A stretch of DNA of 64,000 nt from UBA5794 sp963714375 (lineage in GTDB: Bacteria; Actinomycetota; Acidimicrobiia; Spongiisociales; UBA5794). The notes under the pieces were generated by a model that saw only the letters and a list, made by a program, of their open reading frames with translations, was not told where the DNA came from and made no database searches. The stretch spans positions 502,717 through 566,716 of the forward strand of contig CAVQOG010000006.1 of the NCBI GenBank assembly GCA_963714375.1, given 5' to 3'. Positions 1 to 8,924 of this stretch are shown piece by piece. Numbering within the stretch: the stretch's first letter is position 1; each line of letters starts with the position of its first letter. A program made the translations under genes and the position numbers.

Positions 1-5
1 ATCTT

Positions 6-770
6 TCATGCAGACAACACCGGATTCATCAACGTCCCAATCCCTTCGATATCCACCTCGACCCGATCCCCTGCAACGATTGGCCCGACTCCGGCGGGCG
101 TGCCAGTGAGGATTACGTCGCCAGGGAGCAGTGTCATGACCGAACTCACGAACTCGACGATCTCACCGATTCCGAACACCAGGTCACTCGTAGACCCCTC
201 CTGACGCACCTCATTGTTGACAGAACAAGTGATCCGATGTGGCTCGGCAGGATCAAATTCAGTATCGATCGCCGGTCCGAGAGGGCAGAACGTGTCGAAA
301 CCCTTCGCTCGAGTCCATTGGCCGTCGAGTCGTTGTAGATCACGGGCAGTCACATCGTTCGCCGCCGTATACCCAAGGATCGAGGAGCTCGCGTCGTCGG
401 CAGCGACGTTGCGGGCGACACGACCCATCACGATTGCAAGCTCACCTTCGTGATGAACCTCAGCCGATTGGGTCGGGATCTTGATCGGGGACAATGGGCC
501 GATCACCGATGTCGGCGGCTTCAGGAAGATGAGGGGTCGGTCTGGGACGCTGGAGTCCATTTCGGCAGCGTGATCGACGTAGTTCTTTCCAACGGCAACC
601 ACCTTGGTGGGGATGACCGGTGCGAGCAGCTTCACTTTGGTTATCGGCAGGACGGTCTCAGATCGCTCCCACTGGAAGAACGGCGAGCCGTGATAGAGAC
701 GAATTCCGTCGGGTTCCACGGTTCCATAGGTGATGTCCTCGGCGTCGGAATCGATGCGGACGATCTTCAC
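6..770 (-). CDS. Fumarylacetoacetate hydrolase (FAH) family protein
   Basis: A 254-residue protein of the short FAH/FAHD1 type, which cleaves or isomerises acylpyruvate-like and ring-cleavage intermediates using a divalent metal. Visible family motifs are KNYVDHAAEM (about residue 62), the metal-ligand segment HHEGELAIVMG (about 106), NDVTARDLQ (about 139), KGFDTFCPLGP (about 156) and the C-terminal GDVILTGTPAGVG. The length fits the single-domain members rather than eukaryotic fumarylacetoacetase. It lies 25 bp downstream of ilvE on the same strand and is probably co-transcribed with it. The substrate cannot be read from sequence: acylpyruvate hydrolase, oxaloacetate decarboxylase and dienedioate isomerase are all possible. 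Confidence 0.88.
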   Translation of the reverse strand: MKIVRIDSDAEDITYGTVEPDGIRLYHGSPFFQWERSETVLPITKVKLLAPVIPTKVVAVGKNYVDHAAEMDSSVPDRPLIFLKPPTSVIGPLSPIKIPTQSAEVHHEGELAIVMGRVARNVAADDASSSILGYTAANDVTARDLQRLDGQWTRAKGFDTFCPLGPAIDTEFDPAEPHRITCSVNNEVRQEGSTSDLVFGIGEIVEFVSSVMTLLPGDVILTGTPAGVGPIVAGDRVEVDIEGIGTLMNPVLSA

Positions 771-795
771 TGCTGCCTCCGCGTGTTGCGCGTGT

Positions 796-1710
796 CTAGA
801 TGTACTCGCGCCACTCTGGGTGCAGATCGAGCTTGCCGGTTACCGCACCCATGAAGAGCTCTTGGGCGCGTCGGGTGACCGGTCCGGGCTTTCCGTTGCC
901 AACGGGGCGATCATCGACCTCGCGCACGGGTGTGACCTCGGCTGCGGTTCCGGTGAGGAACACCTCGTCCGCGTAGTACAGATCGGTTCGGGTGATCGCA
1001 GACTCTTTGATGGTCTGGCCATCCTCTGAGAGGAGTTGGATCACCGAATCGCGTGTGATGCCGTCGAGTACGCCAGCCGATGTCGGCGGCGTATGAACCA
1101 ACCCGTCGCGAACGAGGAACACGTTCTCACCGCTTCCCTCAGCAATCAGACCATCCGCGTTGAGAAGGAGGGCTTCGTCGTAACCCGCCTTGAGCGCGGC
1201 GGTCTTGGCGAGAACAGAATTCATGTACCCACCGGTGCCCTTCGCATCGGGCATGGATGCGTTGTGTCCGATACGACGCCATGACGACACCGCCACGCGT
1301 ATCCCATTGGCAACACCGTCGTCACCAAGGTAGGTGCCCCACTCCCACGCGGCGATGACCATGTGGACGTTCGCTCCTGCAGGGTTGAGACCCATCGAAC
1401 CGGTACCGAAAAAGGTGACTGGTCTGACGTATCCGGAGCGAAGATTGTTCGCCCGCAGCAGCTCTTTGGCGGCCCCGACAAGCTCGTCGACACCGTACTC
1501 GAAGGGAATACCGAGGGCCTTGGCCGAACGCGCCAGTCGAGCCATGTGATCCGTGAGCCTGAATATCGCAGTTCCGTCGACTGCGTCGTATGCACGAATA
1601 CCTTCAAAAGCTCCGGTGCCGTAGTGGATTCCGTGTGAGAGAACATGAACCTGCGCCTCATTCCAGGGAACAAGCGCACCATCCATCCAAATGTATTCCG
1701 TTGGTTCCAT
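796..1710 (-). CDS. ilvE: Branched-chain amino acid aminotransferase
   Basis: PLP-dependent fold-type IV aminotransferase that interconverts Leu/Ile/Val with their 2-oxo acids. The N-terminus YIWMDGALVPWNEAQVHVLS and the segment HYGTGAFEGIRAY are characteristic of IlvE. The PLP lysine is in DAKGTGGYMNS (about residue 157), followed by GLIAEGSGENVF. The ATG at 1710 gives 304 residues and puts the conserved N-terminus at residue 6. A GTG at 1755 would overlap the stop of the upstream peptidase gene (GTGA) and add 15 residues that do not look conserved, so I prefer the ATG. It sits between the S9 peptidase and the FAH-family gene in one minus-strand run. D-amino acid transaminases share the fold, but the motifs favour IlvE. 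Confidence 0.93.
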   Translation of the reverse strand: MEPTEYIWMDGALVPWNEAQVHVLSHGIHYGTGAFEGIRAYDAVDGTAIFRLTDHMARLARSAKALGIPFEYGVDELVGAAKELLRANNLRSGYVRPVTFFGTGSMGLNPAGANVHMVIAAWEWGTYLGDDGVANGIRVAVSSWRRIGHNASMPDAKGTGGYMNSVLAKTAALKAGYDEALLLNADGLIAEGSGENVFLVRDGLVHTPPTSAGVLDGITRDSVIQLLSEDGQTIKESAITRTDLYYADEVFLTGTAAEVTPVREVDDRPVGNGKPGPVTRRAQELFMGAVTGKLDLHPEWREYI

Positions 1711-1751
1711 GCGTCCCAGTTTGGCATGAACGGTGCCGCTAGTGGTCTGTG

Positions 1752-3659
1752 TCACCGCCCGTTGATGTGCCGGGCGTGCCAGTCAAGGATGGCCTCGAAA
1801 CGATCAACGCGATGCCTTGGACTTCCTGACCGCGACATCTCATGACCCTCACCGTGGGGAAACAGCAACAGTTCGGTCTCGACCCCGTTTGTGTACAGCA
1901 GCGTGAACAGTTGCTGACCTTGCTCGAGTGGACAGCGGAAGTCGTCTTCGGCATGGATCACGAGTGTTGGCGTTGTGACCGTGTGTGCACGGGACAGGGT
2001 GCTTCCGGCCCAGAGTGTGTCAACCCCGTGTGGCATCGAATCGTCGAGATACAGCTCGACAAACCATGGGATGTCCGAAGTCCCGGCGAACGACACCCAG
2101 TTGTACACGCCGCGTTCGGCTACGGCCGAGCGATAGTTCTGGTCCATCGATGTGACCATCACCGTGGCGAGTCCACCGTAGGAACCGCCCATGATGCCCA
2201 TTCGGTCAGTATCGAGGCGAGAAAACTGCTTCGCGGCTTCGTATGGGGCACGCGACAGGTCGAGATGATCCGGCGGCACCTCGTCACTCCACGAGCCGAG
2301 ATTGGCAACCACATGGTCGTATCCATAGCCAGACGAGCCGCGCGGGTTCACGGCAACGACCCCGTATCCAGCACCGACTGCCACTTGGAACTCGTCGAAG
2401 AATCCCCACGTGTACTGAGCTGCTGGTCCACCGTGAATGTGGAACAGCAGCGGAACCTTCTCGTCGCCTTCGGGCAGATACACCCACCCGTGGACTGGGG
2501 CACCATCGGATTCAAACGTGAACTCGTGGGGCTCAGCGAGGTCGGCTTGCGACGTGAACTCAGTGTTGAGGTCACTGAGAATCGATTCTGTTCCATCGAC
2601 AATTCGGTGGATCTCGCCAGGCTCGGTTGGTGTTGAAACCGTGACCATGATCTCAGACAGTTCGGTCCGATCGGCGAATCCGGTGACGACCCTCCTGCCG
2701 GTGACGAGCATCTCAACGGAGTCATCCGTAACGGCGGCCACCGATTGCGCACCTCGATCCTCGACGAGGCACACAACTCGTTCGCGACCGGTTGGTCGTG
2801 GACTGGTGGCCGATCCCGCCTGTCCGGCCTCCACAAGATGATGCTCGAGGTGTGTCAGCGGAGTTAGGGTCCCGTCGCTCTCAACATGATGGAACTGCGC
2901 AAGATCGAGCGTGATCCGATCACCGATGGAACCGGCCACGAGCAGAGATCCGTCTGGTGCGTATCCGCACCATTGCCAGGTACCGACCGGAGTCCGCACC
3001 GTCGTCGATCCGGTAGCGGCGTCAACCGTGGCGATATGACCAACGGGATTGATCCAGTGCCGCGGGTCTGTTGAGGTCAGGTACGAGATCGAATCGTCGT
3101 CCGGGTTCCACGCAGGATGCGTTTCGGACCATCGGCCCGACGTCAACTGCCTCGCTTGGTTCGTTGCGACATCGATCAACCAGATGTGGGACCGCTTGTT
3201 GTAGGTCCATGACTTGTCGTCATAGCGGAATGCCGGATCAGCAATTCTTCGTGGTGAGCGGATTCGCTCTTCGTCGCTTTCGAACCCATCGATGTAATTG
3301 GGAACGACCGCAGCGATATGTGTTCCATCCCACGACCATGCGAATTCGGCCACACCACACGCAAAGTCGGTGAGCACCGTCGGGCTTCCATCGGATCCAC
3401 GAATTGCGAGCTGTTGTGGTTCATCGTTGTGCGCTGCGTGTAGGTACGCGAGCGTTCCATCAACCGAATAGCGCGGTGACGTGTCACCCGGACCATCACT
3501 GATCGGGAACGTGTCAAGCCCGTTCCACATCCACAGGGTCTTGACGTACCGATCAGCTTCAAAATCCATCTGGGATACGCCGAAGACCACCTTGTTCTGG
3601 AATGGGTGCCCTTGGATGTCGGAGGGAAGGCGGAAATCGCCCAACTGATCTGGTCGCAT
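1752..3659 (-). CDS. S9 family (prolyl oligopeptidase-like) serine peptidase
   Basis: A 635-residue S9 peptidase with an N-terminal beta-propeller and a C-terminal alpha/beta-hydrolase domain, the arrangement of acylaminoacyl-peptidases and dipeptidyl peptidases. The nucleophile elbow GGSYGG places Ser near residue 493. Asp lies in HAEDD near 572 and His in HGEGHE near 606. GRWSETHPAWNPDDDSISYL is a typical TolB/propeller blade. No signal peptide is apparent, so it is probably cytoplasmic. The ATG at 3659 is preferred because the longer reading runs into the divergent promoter region shared with pgpA. Substrate preference is unknown. Confidence 0.9.
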   Translation of the reverse strand: MRPDQLGDFRLPSDIQGHPFQNKVVFGVSQMDFEADRYVKTLWMWNGLDTFPISDGPGDTSPRYSVDGTLAYLHAAHNDEPQQLAIRGSDGSPTVLTDFACGVAEFAWSWDGTHIAAVVPNYIDGFESDEERIRSPRRIADPAFRYDDKSWTYNKRSHIWLIDVATNQARQLTSGRWSETHPAWNPDDDSISYLTSTDPRHWINPVGHIATVDAATGSTTVRTPVGTWQWCGYAPDGSLLVAGSIGDRITLDLAQFHHVESDGTLTPLTHLEHHLVEAGQAGSATSPRPTGRERVVCLVEDRGAQSVAAVTDDSVEMLVTGRRVVTGFADRTELSEIMVTVSTPTEPGEIHRIVDGTESILSDLNTEFTSQADLAEPHEFTFESDGAPVHGWVYLPEGDEKVPLLFHIHGGPAAQYTWGFFDEFQVAVGAGYGVVAVNPRGSSGYGYDHVVANLGSWSDEVPPDHLDLSRAPYEAAKQFSRLDTDRMGIMGGSYGGLATVMVTSMDQNYRSAVAERGVYNWVSFAGTSDIPWFVELYLDDSMPHGVDTLWAGSTLSRAHTVTTPTLVIHAEDDFRCPLEQGQQLFTLLYTNGVETELLLFPHGEGHEMSRSGSPRHRVDRFEAILDWHARHINGR

Positions 3660-3715
3660 GATTGTCTCTCGTCGAGCGGTCACCCTACGGGGGGCAACCG
3701 CTCTACCGTGTGGCA

Positions 3716-4168
3716 ATGCATCGATTCGTAGCGTCAGGATTCTTCGTCGGGTTGGTCCCCTCGCGGCTGTGGGGATCCGACAATGGTGCTGGGACGTTCG
3801 GAGCGGGTCTGGCTGCGGCCTTTGGCCTTGTCTGGTGGCATCAGCCGTGGTGGATCCACGTCGCTGTATTCATGGTGTTCTTCGGGCTGTCAATGTGGTC
3901 TGCCGCCCCGTTTGCTGACAACCATGCGGATCCGGGCTGGATCGTGATCGACGAGATGGCCGGAACATTCATTGCGGTGATCGGTCTCGCCGGTATTCCA
4001 TGGATTGTGGCGGTGGTCGTGGCACGGCTCGCCGATATCTTCAAGGTACTCCCGGGAGTCCCTCGGGCCGAACGACTGCCAGGCGCCCTCGGTATCACCA
4101 TGGATGACGTCATTGCGGGGTGCTACGGCCTTGGTGCGGGATGGCTGACCTGGTGGGTGCTGCAATGA
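3716..4168 (+). CDS. pgpA: Phosphatidylglycerophosphatase A
   Basis: A 150-residue integral membrane phosphatase that converts phosphatidylglycerol-phosphate to phosphatidylglycerol. The family signature DPGWIVIDEMAG is present, as is the C-terminal GITMDDVIAG block, both carrying the acidic active-site residues. Several hydrophobic helices surround them. The ATG at 3716 starts MHRFVASGFFVG; an in-frame upstream ATG lies in the divergent intergenic region and adds a non-membrane tail. The stop overlaps the ATPase gene that follows (ATGA), so translation is probably coupled. It diverges from the S9 peptidase gene with about 56 bp between starts. Confidence 0.9.
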   Translation: MHRFVASGFFVGLVPSRLWGSDNGAGTFGAGLAAAFGLVWWHQPWWIHVAVFMVFFGLSMWSAAPFADNHADPGWIVIDEMAGTFIAVIGLAGIPWIVAVVVARLADIFKVLPGVPRAERLPGALGITMDDVIAGCYGLGAGWLTWWVLQ

Positions 4169-5046
4169 CGAACACTGCCGTGGTCACAGCATCCCTCACG
4201 AAACGGTACGGGGTAACTTCCGCGCTCAACAACGTCAGTATTTCCGTGGAGCATGGAAGTGTCTACGGACTGGTCGGCCCAAACGGCGCTGGCAAGACCA
4301 CATTGCTCTCCCTCCTTGCAGGGCTACGTCAGCCGACGTCAGGTTCGTTGACGGTTGGTGCGCTCAACCTTGGTGTCCTTCCAGACACGCCACTGTTCGA
4401 TCGCTGGCTCACAGGCCACGAAGTAGTCGCATTGGCCCACAATCTCGCCCCGACGGATATCCCGCGCTCTCGGATCGATGAAGTGCTCGATGGTGCCGGC
4501 CTGCACGACGCAAAGCATCGCAAGGTCGGTGGATACTCGCGAGGCATGCTGCAGCGACTGGGGCTCGCCTCGACGGTTGTTGGCGATCCCGACCTGATTC
4601 TGCTCGACGAACCAGCTGCGGCCCTCGACCCGCGCGGACGTCGTGAGGTACTGGACATCGTCACCGAGTTGCGTGGTCGCTCGACCGTGATCTTCTCGAG
4701 CCACATACTCGACGACGTTCAACAGGTCTGCGACACCATCGGCATTCTCTCTGGGGGCGAGTTGGTGTACGAGGGCTCCCTTGATCGGCTGCTCGCCATC
4801 CATGGGACGGACCGAACCTACTGGATCGAAACTTCGGATCCCGAAGCTGTCCGTCGCTCACTCACCGGTGAGGCCTGGGTGGCTTCTACGACCCTCGAAG
4901 CATCCGGCGTAACCGTTGTTGGATCCACATCCGATGCAATCCGGGCATCGATTGTCCCGTTCGTGGGTTCCCTTGAGGCTGAAATCACCGCTGTCACCCC
5001 GGTGCGTCGCTCCCTCGAGGACGTTTTCCTGCAGGTGACACAATGA
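4165..5046 (+). CDS. ABC transporter ATP-binding protein
   Basis: A 293-residue ABC-2 type exporter ATPase. Walker A is GPNGAGKTT (near residue 36), the signature region is YSRGMLQRLGLAS, and Walker B with D-loop is LILLDEPAAALDP. The C-terminal 80 residues form a DrrA/CcmA-like accessory domain. The ATG at 4165 overlaps the pgpA stop, and the stop overlaps the permease start at 5043, so pgpA, ATPase and permease form one translationally coupled set. The exported substrate is unknown; lipids or an antimicrobial compound are typical for this class. Confidence 0.93.
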   Translation: MTNTAVVTASLTKRYGVTSALNNVSISVEHGSVYGLVGPNGAGKTTLLSLLAGLRQPTSGSLTVGALNLGVLPDTPLFDRWLTGHEVVALAHNLAPTDIPRSRIDEVLDGAGLHDAKHRKVGGYSRGMLQRLGLASTVVGDPDLILLDEPAAALDPRGRREVLDIVTELRGRSTVIFSSHILDDVQQVCDTIGILSGGELVYEGSLDRLLAIHGTDRTYWIETSDPEAVRRSLTGEAWVASTTLEASGVTVVGSTSDAIRASIVPFVGSLEAEITAVTPVRRSLEDVFLQVTQ

Positions 5047-5783
5047 ATCTGTGGAAGCTCGAATGGCTTCGGATGATCAGGACCTTCCGGTTTCTCATCA
5101 TTCCTGGCCTCTTCGTTGTCTCAGGGATCCTGGGACCGGTGCTTGCCCGGTTCCTGCCTGACCTCATCAGGGAGGTGGGAAACGGCGTTGAGATCACCCT
5201 CCCCGATCCGACTCCGTATGAGGGAATTGTTCAGTATCTCGGCAACGTCGAGCAGCTCGGTCTCCTCGGTGTCGCCATCTTTGCGGCAATGACGGTTGCA
5301 TTCGATGCCAAACGCGAGATCGCCGTGTTTCTTCGGTCACGAGCATCGATTCCGGCCATTCTCACACCGCGCCTCGTGTCGATCTACGCCCTCACCGTTG
5401 TCTCAGTCGCACTCGGAACGGTTGTCGCTATTGCGATGACCGAACTGCTCCTGGGTACTCCACCGGTCAGCGATGTCGTGGTTGGTGCGGCCCTATACGC
5501 GTTGTACCTTGGTTATGTGATCGGTGTCACAACTGCTATTTCCTCGTTCATTCGTTCCGTGCTGGTCACAGCGATCCTTTCCGTGGTGGCCATCATCATC
5601 TCGGGTCTTCTCACGCTGATCCCGAGTATCGGTGCATGGTTGCCGTCTGAGCTTTCCGGGGCCACGATCGCGCTCATGGACGGAGGCGATTTCGTATACG
5701 TCGGATCGATACTGGTCACTGCAGCCGTATCTGCTGGCCTGATCTGGCTGTCGATCTACCGACTCGATCAGCGTGAAATCTGA
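5043..5783 (+). CDS. ABC-2 type transporter permease
   Basis: A 246-residue membrane protein with about six hydrophobic helices, partner of the ATPase it overlaps by 4 bp (ATGA). The first helix (FLIIPGLFVVSGILGPVLAR) follows a short charged N-terminus, and the last helix ends at LIWLSIYRLDQREI. One homodimer or heterodimer with the upstream ATPase would make a complete exporter. No substrate-specific motif is recognisable. A strong palindrome, probably a terminator, follows the stop codon. Confidence 0.85.
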   Translation: MNLWKLEWLRMIRTFRFLIIPGLFVVSGILGPVLARFLPDLIREVGNGVEITLPDPTPYEGIVQYLGNVEQLGLLGVAIFAAMTVAFDAKREIAVFLRSRASIPAILTPRLVSIYALTVVSVALGTVVAIAMTELLLGTPPVSDVVVGAALYALYLGYVIGVTTAISSFIRSVLVTAILSVVAIIISGLLTLIPSIGAWLPSELSGATIALMDGGDFVYVGSILVTAAVSAGLIWLSIYRLDQREI

Positions 5784-5786
5784 AGA

Positions 5787-5812
5787 TCGACATGGCAGAG
5801 CTGCCATGTCGA
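5787..5812. terminator. Bidirectional palindrome between converging genes
   Basis: A perfect inverted repeat, TCGACATGGCAG / CTGCCATGTCGA, lies between the stop of the ABC permease (plus strand) and the stop of serA (minus strand). The 11-12 bp stem and near-zero loop suit a shared terminator for the two converging units. There is no long T-run, so Rho-independent activity is inferred from position and stem only. Confidence 0.55.
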
Positions 5813-5817
5813 GGTGA

Positions 5818-7428
5818 CTACGGCAGCTCGATGTAGCGAACCGCTGCGATGCCGTCGAGACTCCTGATCCGTTCGACACACTCGGCATCGAGCACGGCTT
5901 CGAGGGCGATCCCCATCATGGCCCCGCCTCCGTTTGAGGCACGTCCGACAACCATGTCGGCAATGTTGTGCCCTCGGTCGCCGAGGTAGGTCCCAACCCT
6001 CCCGATACAGCCTGGCGAATCGTCGTTGCGGACGAGGAGCATGTGGTGGGTCAGGGGAACCTCGACGGCAAAATTGTCAACACCAACCAGCACTGCGCCC
6101 TTTCGCGACATGAAGGTGCCAGCGATCGTTCGATGCCTGCCCCCAACGACACCGCTGAGGCGGATAACCGACTGGTAGTCCTCTACTTCGGGTTGGGCCT
6201 CCTCAACAACGGTGACGCCTTTGGCCGCCGCGATGAGCGGAGCGTTCACATACGACACAGCCTCATCTGTCGCCCCGGCAAGCGCCCCCTTGAGAGCGGA
6301 CAACGCAAGGGGCCTGACGGGCTCATGCGCGAGGTGACCCTTTGCGGTGACGACCAATTCGTTCGGAAGTCCCTTGGCGTGCACAACAAAGATTCTGCCA
6401 AGCTGTTCGGCGAGGGCAAGGAACGGTTTGACTTCGGGCGAGACGGTTGGTCCGATATCAAGGTTGACCGCTGAGAGAACAAGCTGACCAGAGAGGGCAT
6501 CTGCAACGGCGTGCGCAACGGCGATACCCGCTTTGTCCTGGGCCTCCTTGGTGCTCGCACCTAGATGCGGTGTAACAGTCACTTGTGGTATCCCGAACAG
6601 CGGGCTGTCCGTGGTCGGCTCCGTGTCAAAAACATCGATGGCTGCACCACCACACTTCCCCGATAGCAGCGCCTCGGCAAGGTCGGCCTCGTTTACGATC
6701 CCGCCGCGTGCCACGTTGATGATCCTGACACCGTCCTTCATCGCCGCGATTGACTCGGCGTTGATGATGTTCTCGGTATCAGCAGTCCGTGGGAGGTGAA
6801 CCGTGAGGACATCGGCGGTGGCAAAAACATCGACGAGCGGCATGAGCTCAACACCAAGCCTTCGGGCACGTTCATCTGAGATGTACGGATCGTAAGCGAT
6901 GATGTGCATGCCGAACGATGATGCACGCTGTGCCACCAATGTGCCGATCTTGCCGAGCCCCAAAATGCCAAGGGTCTTGCCGTGGAGTTCCATCCCCTGG
7001 AACTGCTTGCGGTCCCATCGTCCTTCCCGAAGACTCCGGTCAGCCTCGGCCACACGCCGCGCCTGCGCCAGGAGAAGGGCCATCGTGTGCTCCGCAGCCG
7101 AAATGGTGTTGGCGTTCGGTGCGTTGACCACAAGCACACCGCGTTCGGTTGCAGCGTCAAGGTCGATGTTGTCGACCCCGATTCCAGCTCGTCCGATGAC
7201 CTCAAGGGACGGAGCCGCCTCGATCATTTCGCGATCGACCTGCGTCGCTGAACGGACAATGAGCCCAGCAGCGTCGCTGAGCGAGGCAAGAACGGCGCTT
7301 CGGTCGGCACCAACAAGATCGATGACATCGCATTCGGCGTTGAGAGCGGAGATTCCCGCTTCTGCGATCGCTTCGGCCACCACGACCCTGTGACGCTGCT
7401 TTGGAGTGTCGCTCGACATGCCTGTCAC
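5818..7428 (-). CDS. serA: D-3-phosphoglycerate dehydrogenase
   Basis: First step of serine synthesis: oxidises 3-phosphoglycerate to 3-phosphohydroxypyruvate with NAD. At 536 residues this is the long actinobacterial form: catalytic and Rossmann domains (GLGKIGTLVAQRA near residue 150), an intervening allosteric substrate-binding domain, and a C-terminal ACT domain beginning MLLVRNDDSPGCIGRVG that would bind serine for feedback control. RAGIGVDNID is the substrate-loop signature. The GTG at 7428 overlaps the gatB stop (GTGA); an ATG at 7419 is the alternative. It is the last gene of the gatC-gatA-gatB-serA run. Confidence 0.95.
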   Translation of the reverse strand: MTGMSSDTPKQRHRVVVAEAIAEAGISALNAECDVIDLVGADRSAVLASLSDAAGLIVRSATQVDREMIEAAPSLEVIGRAGIGVDNIDLDAATERGVLVVNAPNANTISAAEHTMALLLAQARRVAEADRSLREGRWDRKQFQGMELHGKTLGILGLGKIGTLVAQRASSFGMHIIAYDPYISDERARRLGVELMPLVDVFATADVLTVHLPRTADTENIINAESIAAMKDGVRIINVARGGIVNEADLAEALLSGKCGGAAIDVFDTEPTTDSPLFGIPQVTVTPHLGASTKEAQDKAGIAVAHAVADALSGQLVLSAVNLDIGPTVSPEVKPFLALAEQLGRIFVVHAKGLPNELVVTAKGHLAHEPVRPLALSALKGALAGATDEAVSYVNAPLIAAAKGVTVVEEAQPEVEDYQSVIRLSGVVGGRHRTIAGTFMSRKGAVLVGVDNFAVEVPLTHHMLLVRNDDSPGCIGRVGTYLGDRGHNIADMVVGRASNGGGAMMGIALEAVLDAECVERIRSLDGIAAVRYIELP

Positions 7429-8924
7429 TCGCCCTTGGTCCGGTCTCGAAGGAGCTGTTGCACCACTGTCGGGTCAGCTTTGCCGCCCATGTGACGCATC
7501 ACCTGCCCCATGAGAAACCCGATTGGCTTGCTGTCACCAGCGGCAATCTTGTCCACCGCCTCAGGGTTGTCTGCGAGAACCATATCAACGGCTTCAAGGA
7601 TCGCACCTTCGTCGGAGACCTGGAGAAGGTCACGCGCAGCGGCAATGTCGTTCGGGGATCCCTCACCAGCCATCGCAGCCGTGAGGACATCCTTTCCTGC
7701 CGTCGATGACAGCTTGCCATCGTTCATCATCGCTGCGAGCTCGATGAGATGCTCAGCAGTGAGATCCGAGTCGCTGACCTCGATCTCCTCACGTCGGGAC
7801 CATGCAATGACTTCACCAGTCAGCCAGTTCCCGATCAGCTTTCCAGACGCTCCCCCAGCAACGGCGGCCTCAAAGAGATGGGCAAGGTCAGGATTATCAG
7901 AGAGGATCTCAGCTGTTCCTGGGTCGACTCCTGCACGGGAGAAACGTGCCCGCATCTGCGCCGGAAGTTCCGGGAGTGAAGCCTTGACCCTCTCCTTCCA
8001 CTGTGCAGAAACCTCGAGTGGGAGAAGGTCCGGGTCCTGGAAGTAGCGGTAGTCCTCCGATTCTTCCTTGACGCGCATGGATGATGTCACGCCCGTGTCT
8101 TCGTTCCAGTGTCGGGTCTCCTGGACGACTACCCCACCACTTTCGAGAACACCGATCTGGCGGTCAATCTCAAAAGCAATGGCACGCTGGAGGGATCGAA
8201 GCGAGTTCACGTTTTTCGTCTCGCTCCTCGTCCCGAGTGTGTCGGTACCAACGCGCCGGACGGAGACGTTTGCATCGAATCGCATCGAGCCGGCCTCAAG
8301 CTTCGCGTCAGACACACCAAGGGCAAGCACGATCCTCTGCAGTTCGGCACCGTAGGCTCTGGCCTGTTCAGGTGACCGGATATCGGGCTCAGTCACGATC
8401 TCGACAAGGGGAATCCCGGCTCGATTGAAGTCGAGGAGCGTGTGGTCCGCATCGTGGATACGCCCGCCACCATCCCCGACATGGGAGCTCTTGCCGGTGT
8501 CCTCTTCCATATGAACCCGAGTAATCCCGATCGTTGTCTGCTTGCCGTCCACATCCACGTCGAGGGATCCGAACTCACACACCGGGAATGTGTACTGGCT
8601 GATCTGGTAGTTCTTCGGGAGGTCCGGGTAGAAGTAGTTCTTCCGATAGAACAGGGACGATTCGTTGATCGTGCACCCAAGCGCCGTTCCGATGGTCACA
8701 ATCCCCTCGATTGCCTGCTCGTTCGGTACGGGCAGTGCACCGGGGAGCGCGAGACACACGGGGCAGCACGCCGTGTTGGGTTCATCAGGGATGTCGGCGG
8801 GGCAGCCACAGAACATTTTTGATTTGGTCGAAAGCTCGACGTGTGTTTCGATGCCGATGACCGCCTCCCATGCGGGTGCAGCGTTCTTCGTCACTGGCTT
8901 CGTTGGCATTGGCTTGGTTGTCAC
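7425..8924 (-). CDS. gatB: Aspartyl/glutamyl-tRNA amidotransferase subunit B
   Basis: Subunit B of the GatCAB complex, which phosphorylates and amidates Glu-tRNA(Gln) and Asp-tRNA(Asn). It has 499 residues. The GatB signatures VIGIETHVELSTKSKMFCGC (about residue 22) and YPDLPKNYQISQY are present, and the zinc-ligand Cys pairs are seen in CGCP and CCPVC. The C-terminal YqeY/tail domain ends in QVMRHMGGKADPTVVQQLL. The GTG start overlaps the gatA stop (GTGA). The gene is flanked by gatA and serA. Confidence 0.97.
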   Translation of the reverse strand: MTTKPMPTKPVTKNAAPAWEAVIGIETHVELSTKSKMFCGCPADIPDEPNTACCPVCLALPGALPVPNEQAIEGIVTIGTALGCTINESSLFYRKNYFYPDLPKNYQISQYTFPVCEFGSLDVDVDGKQTTIGITRVHMEEDTGKSSHVGDGGGRIHDADHTLLDFNRAGIPLVEIVTEPDIRSPEQARAYGAELQRIVLALGVSDAKLEAGSMRFDANVSVRRVGTDTLGTRSETKNVNSLRSLQRAIAFEIDRQIGVLESGGVVVQETRHWNEDTGVTSSMRVKEESEDYRYFQDPDLLPLEVSAQWKERVKASLPELPAQMRARFSRAGVDPGTAEILSDNPDLAHLFEAAVAGGASGKLIGNWLTGEVIAWSRREEIEVSDSDLTAEHLIELAAMMNDGKLSSTAGKDVLTAAMAGEGSPNDIAAARDLLQVSDEGAILEAVDMVLADNPEAVDKIAAGDSKPIGFLMGQVMRHMGGKADPTVVQQLLRDRTKGE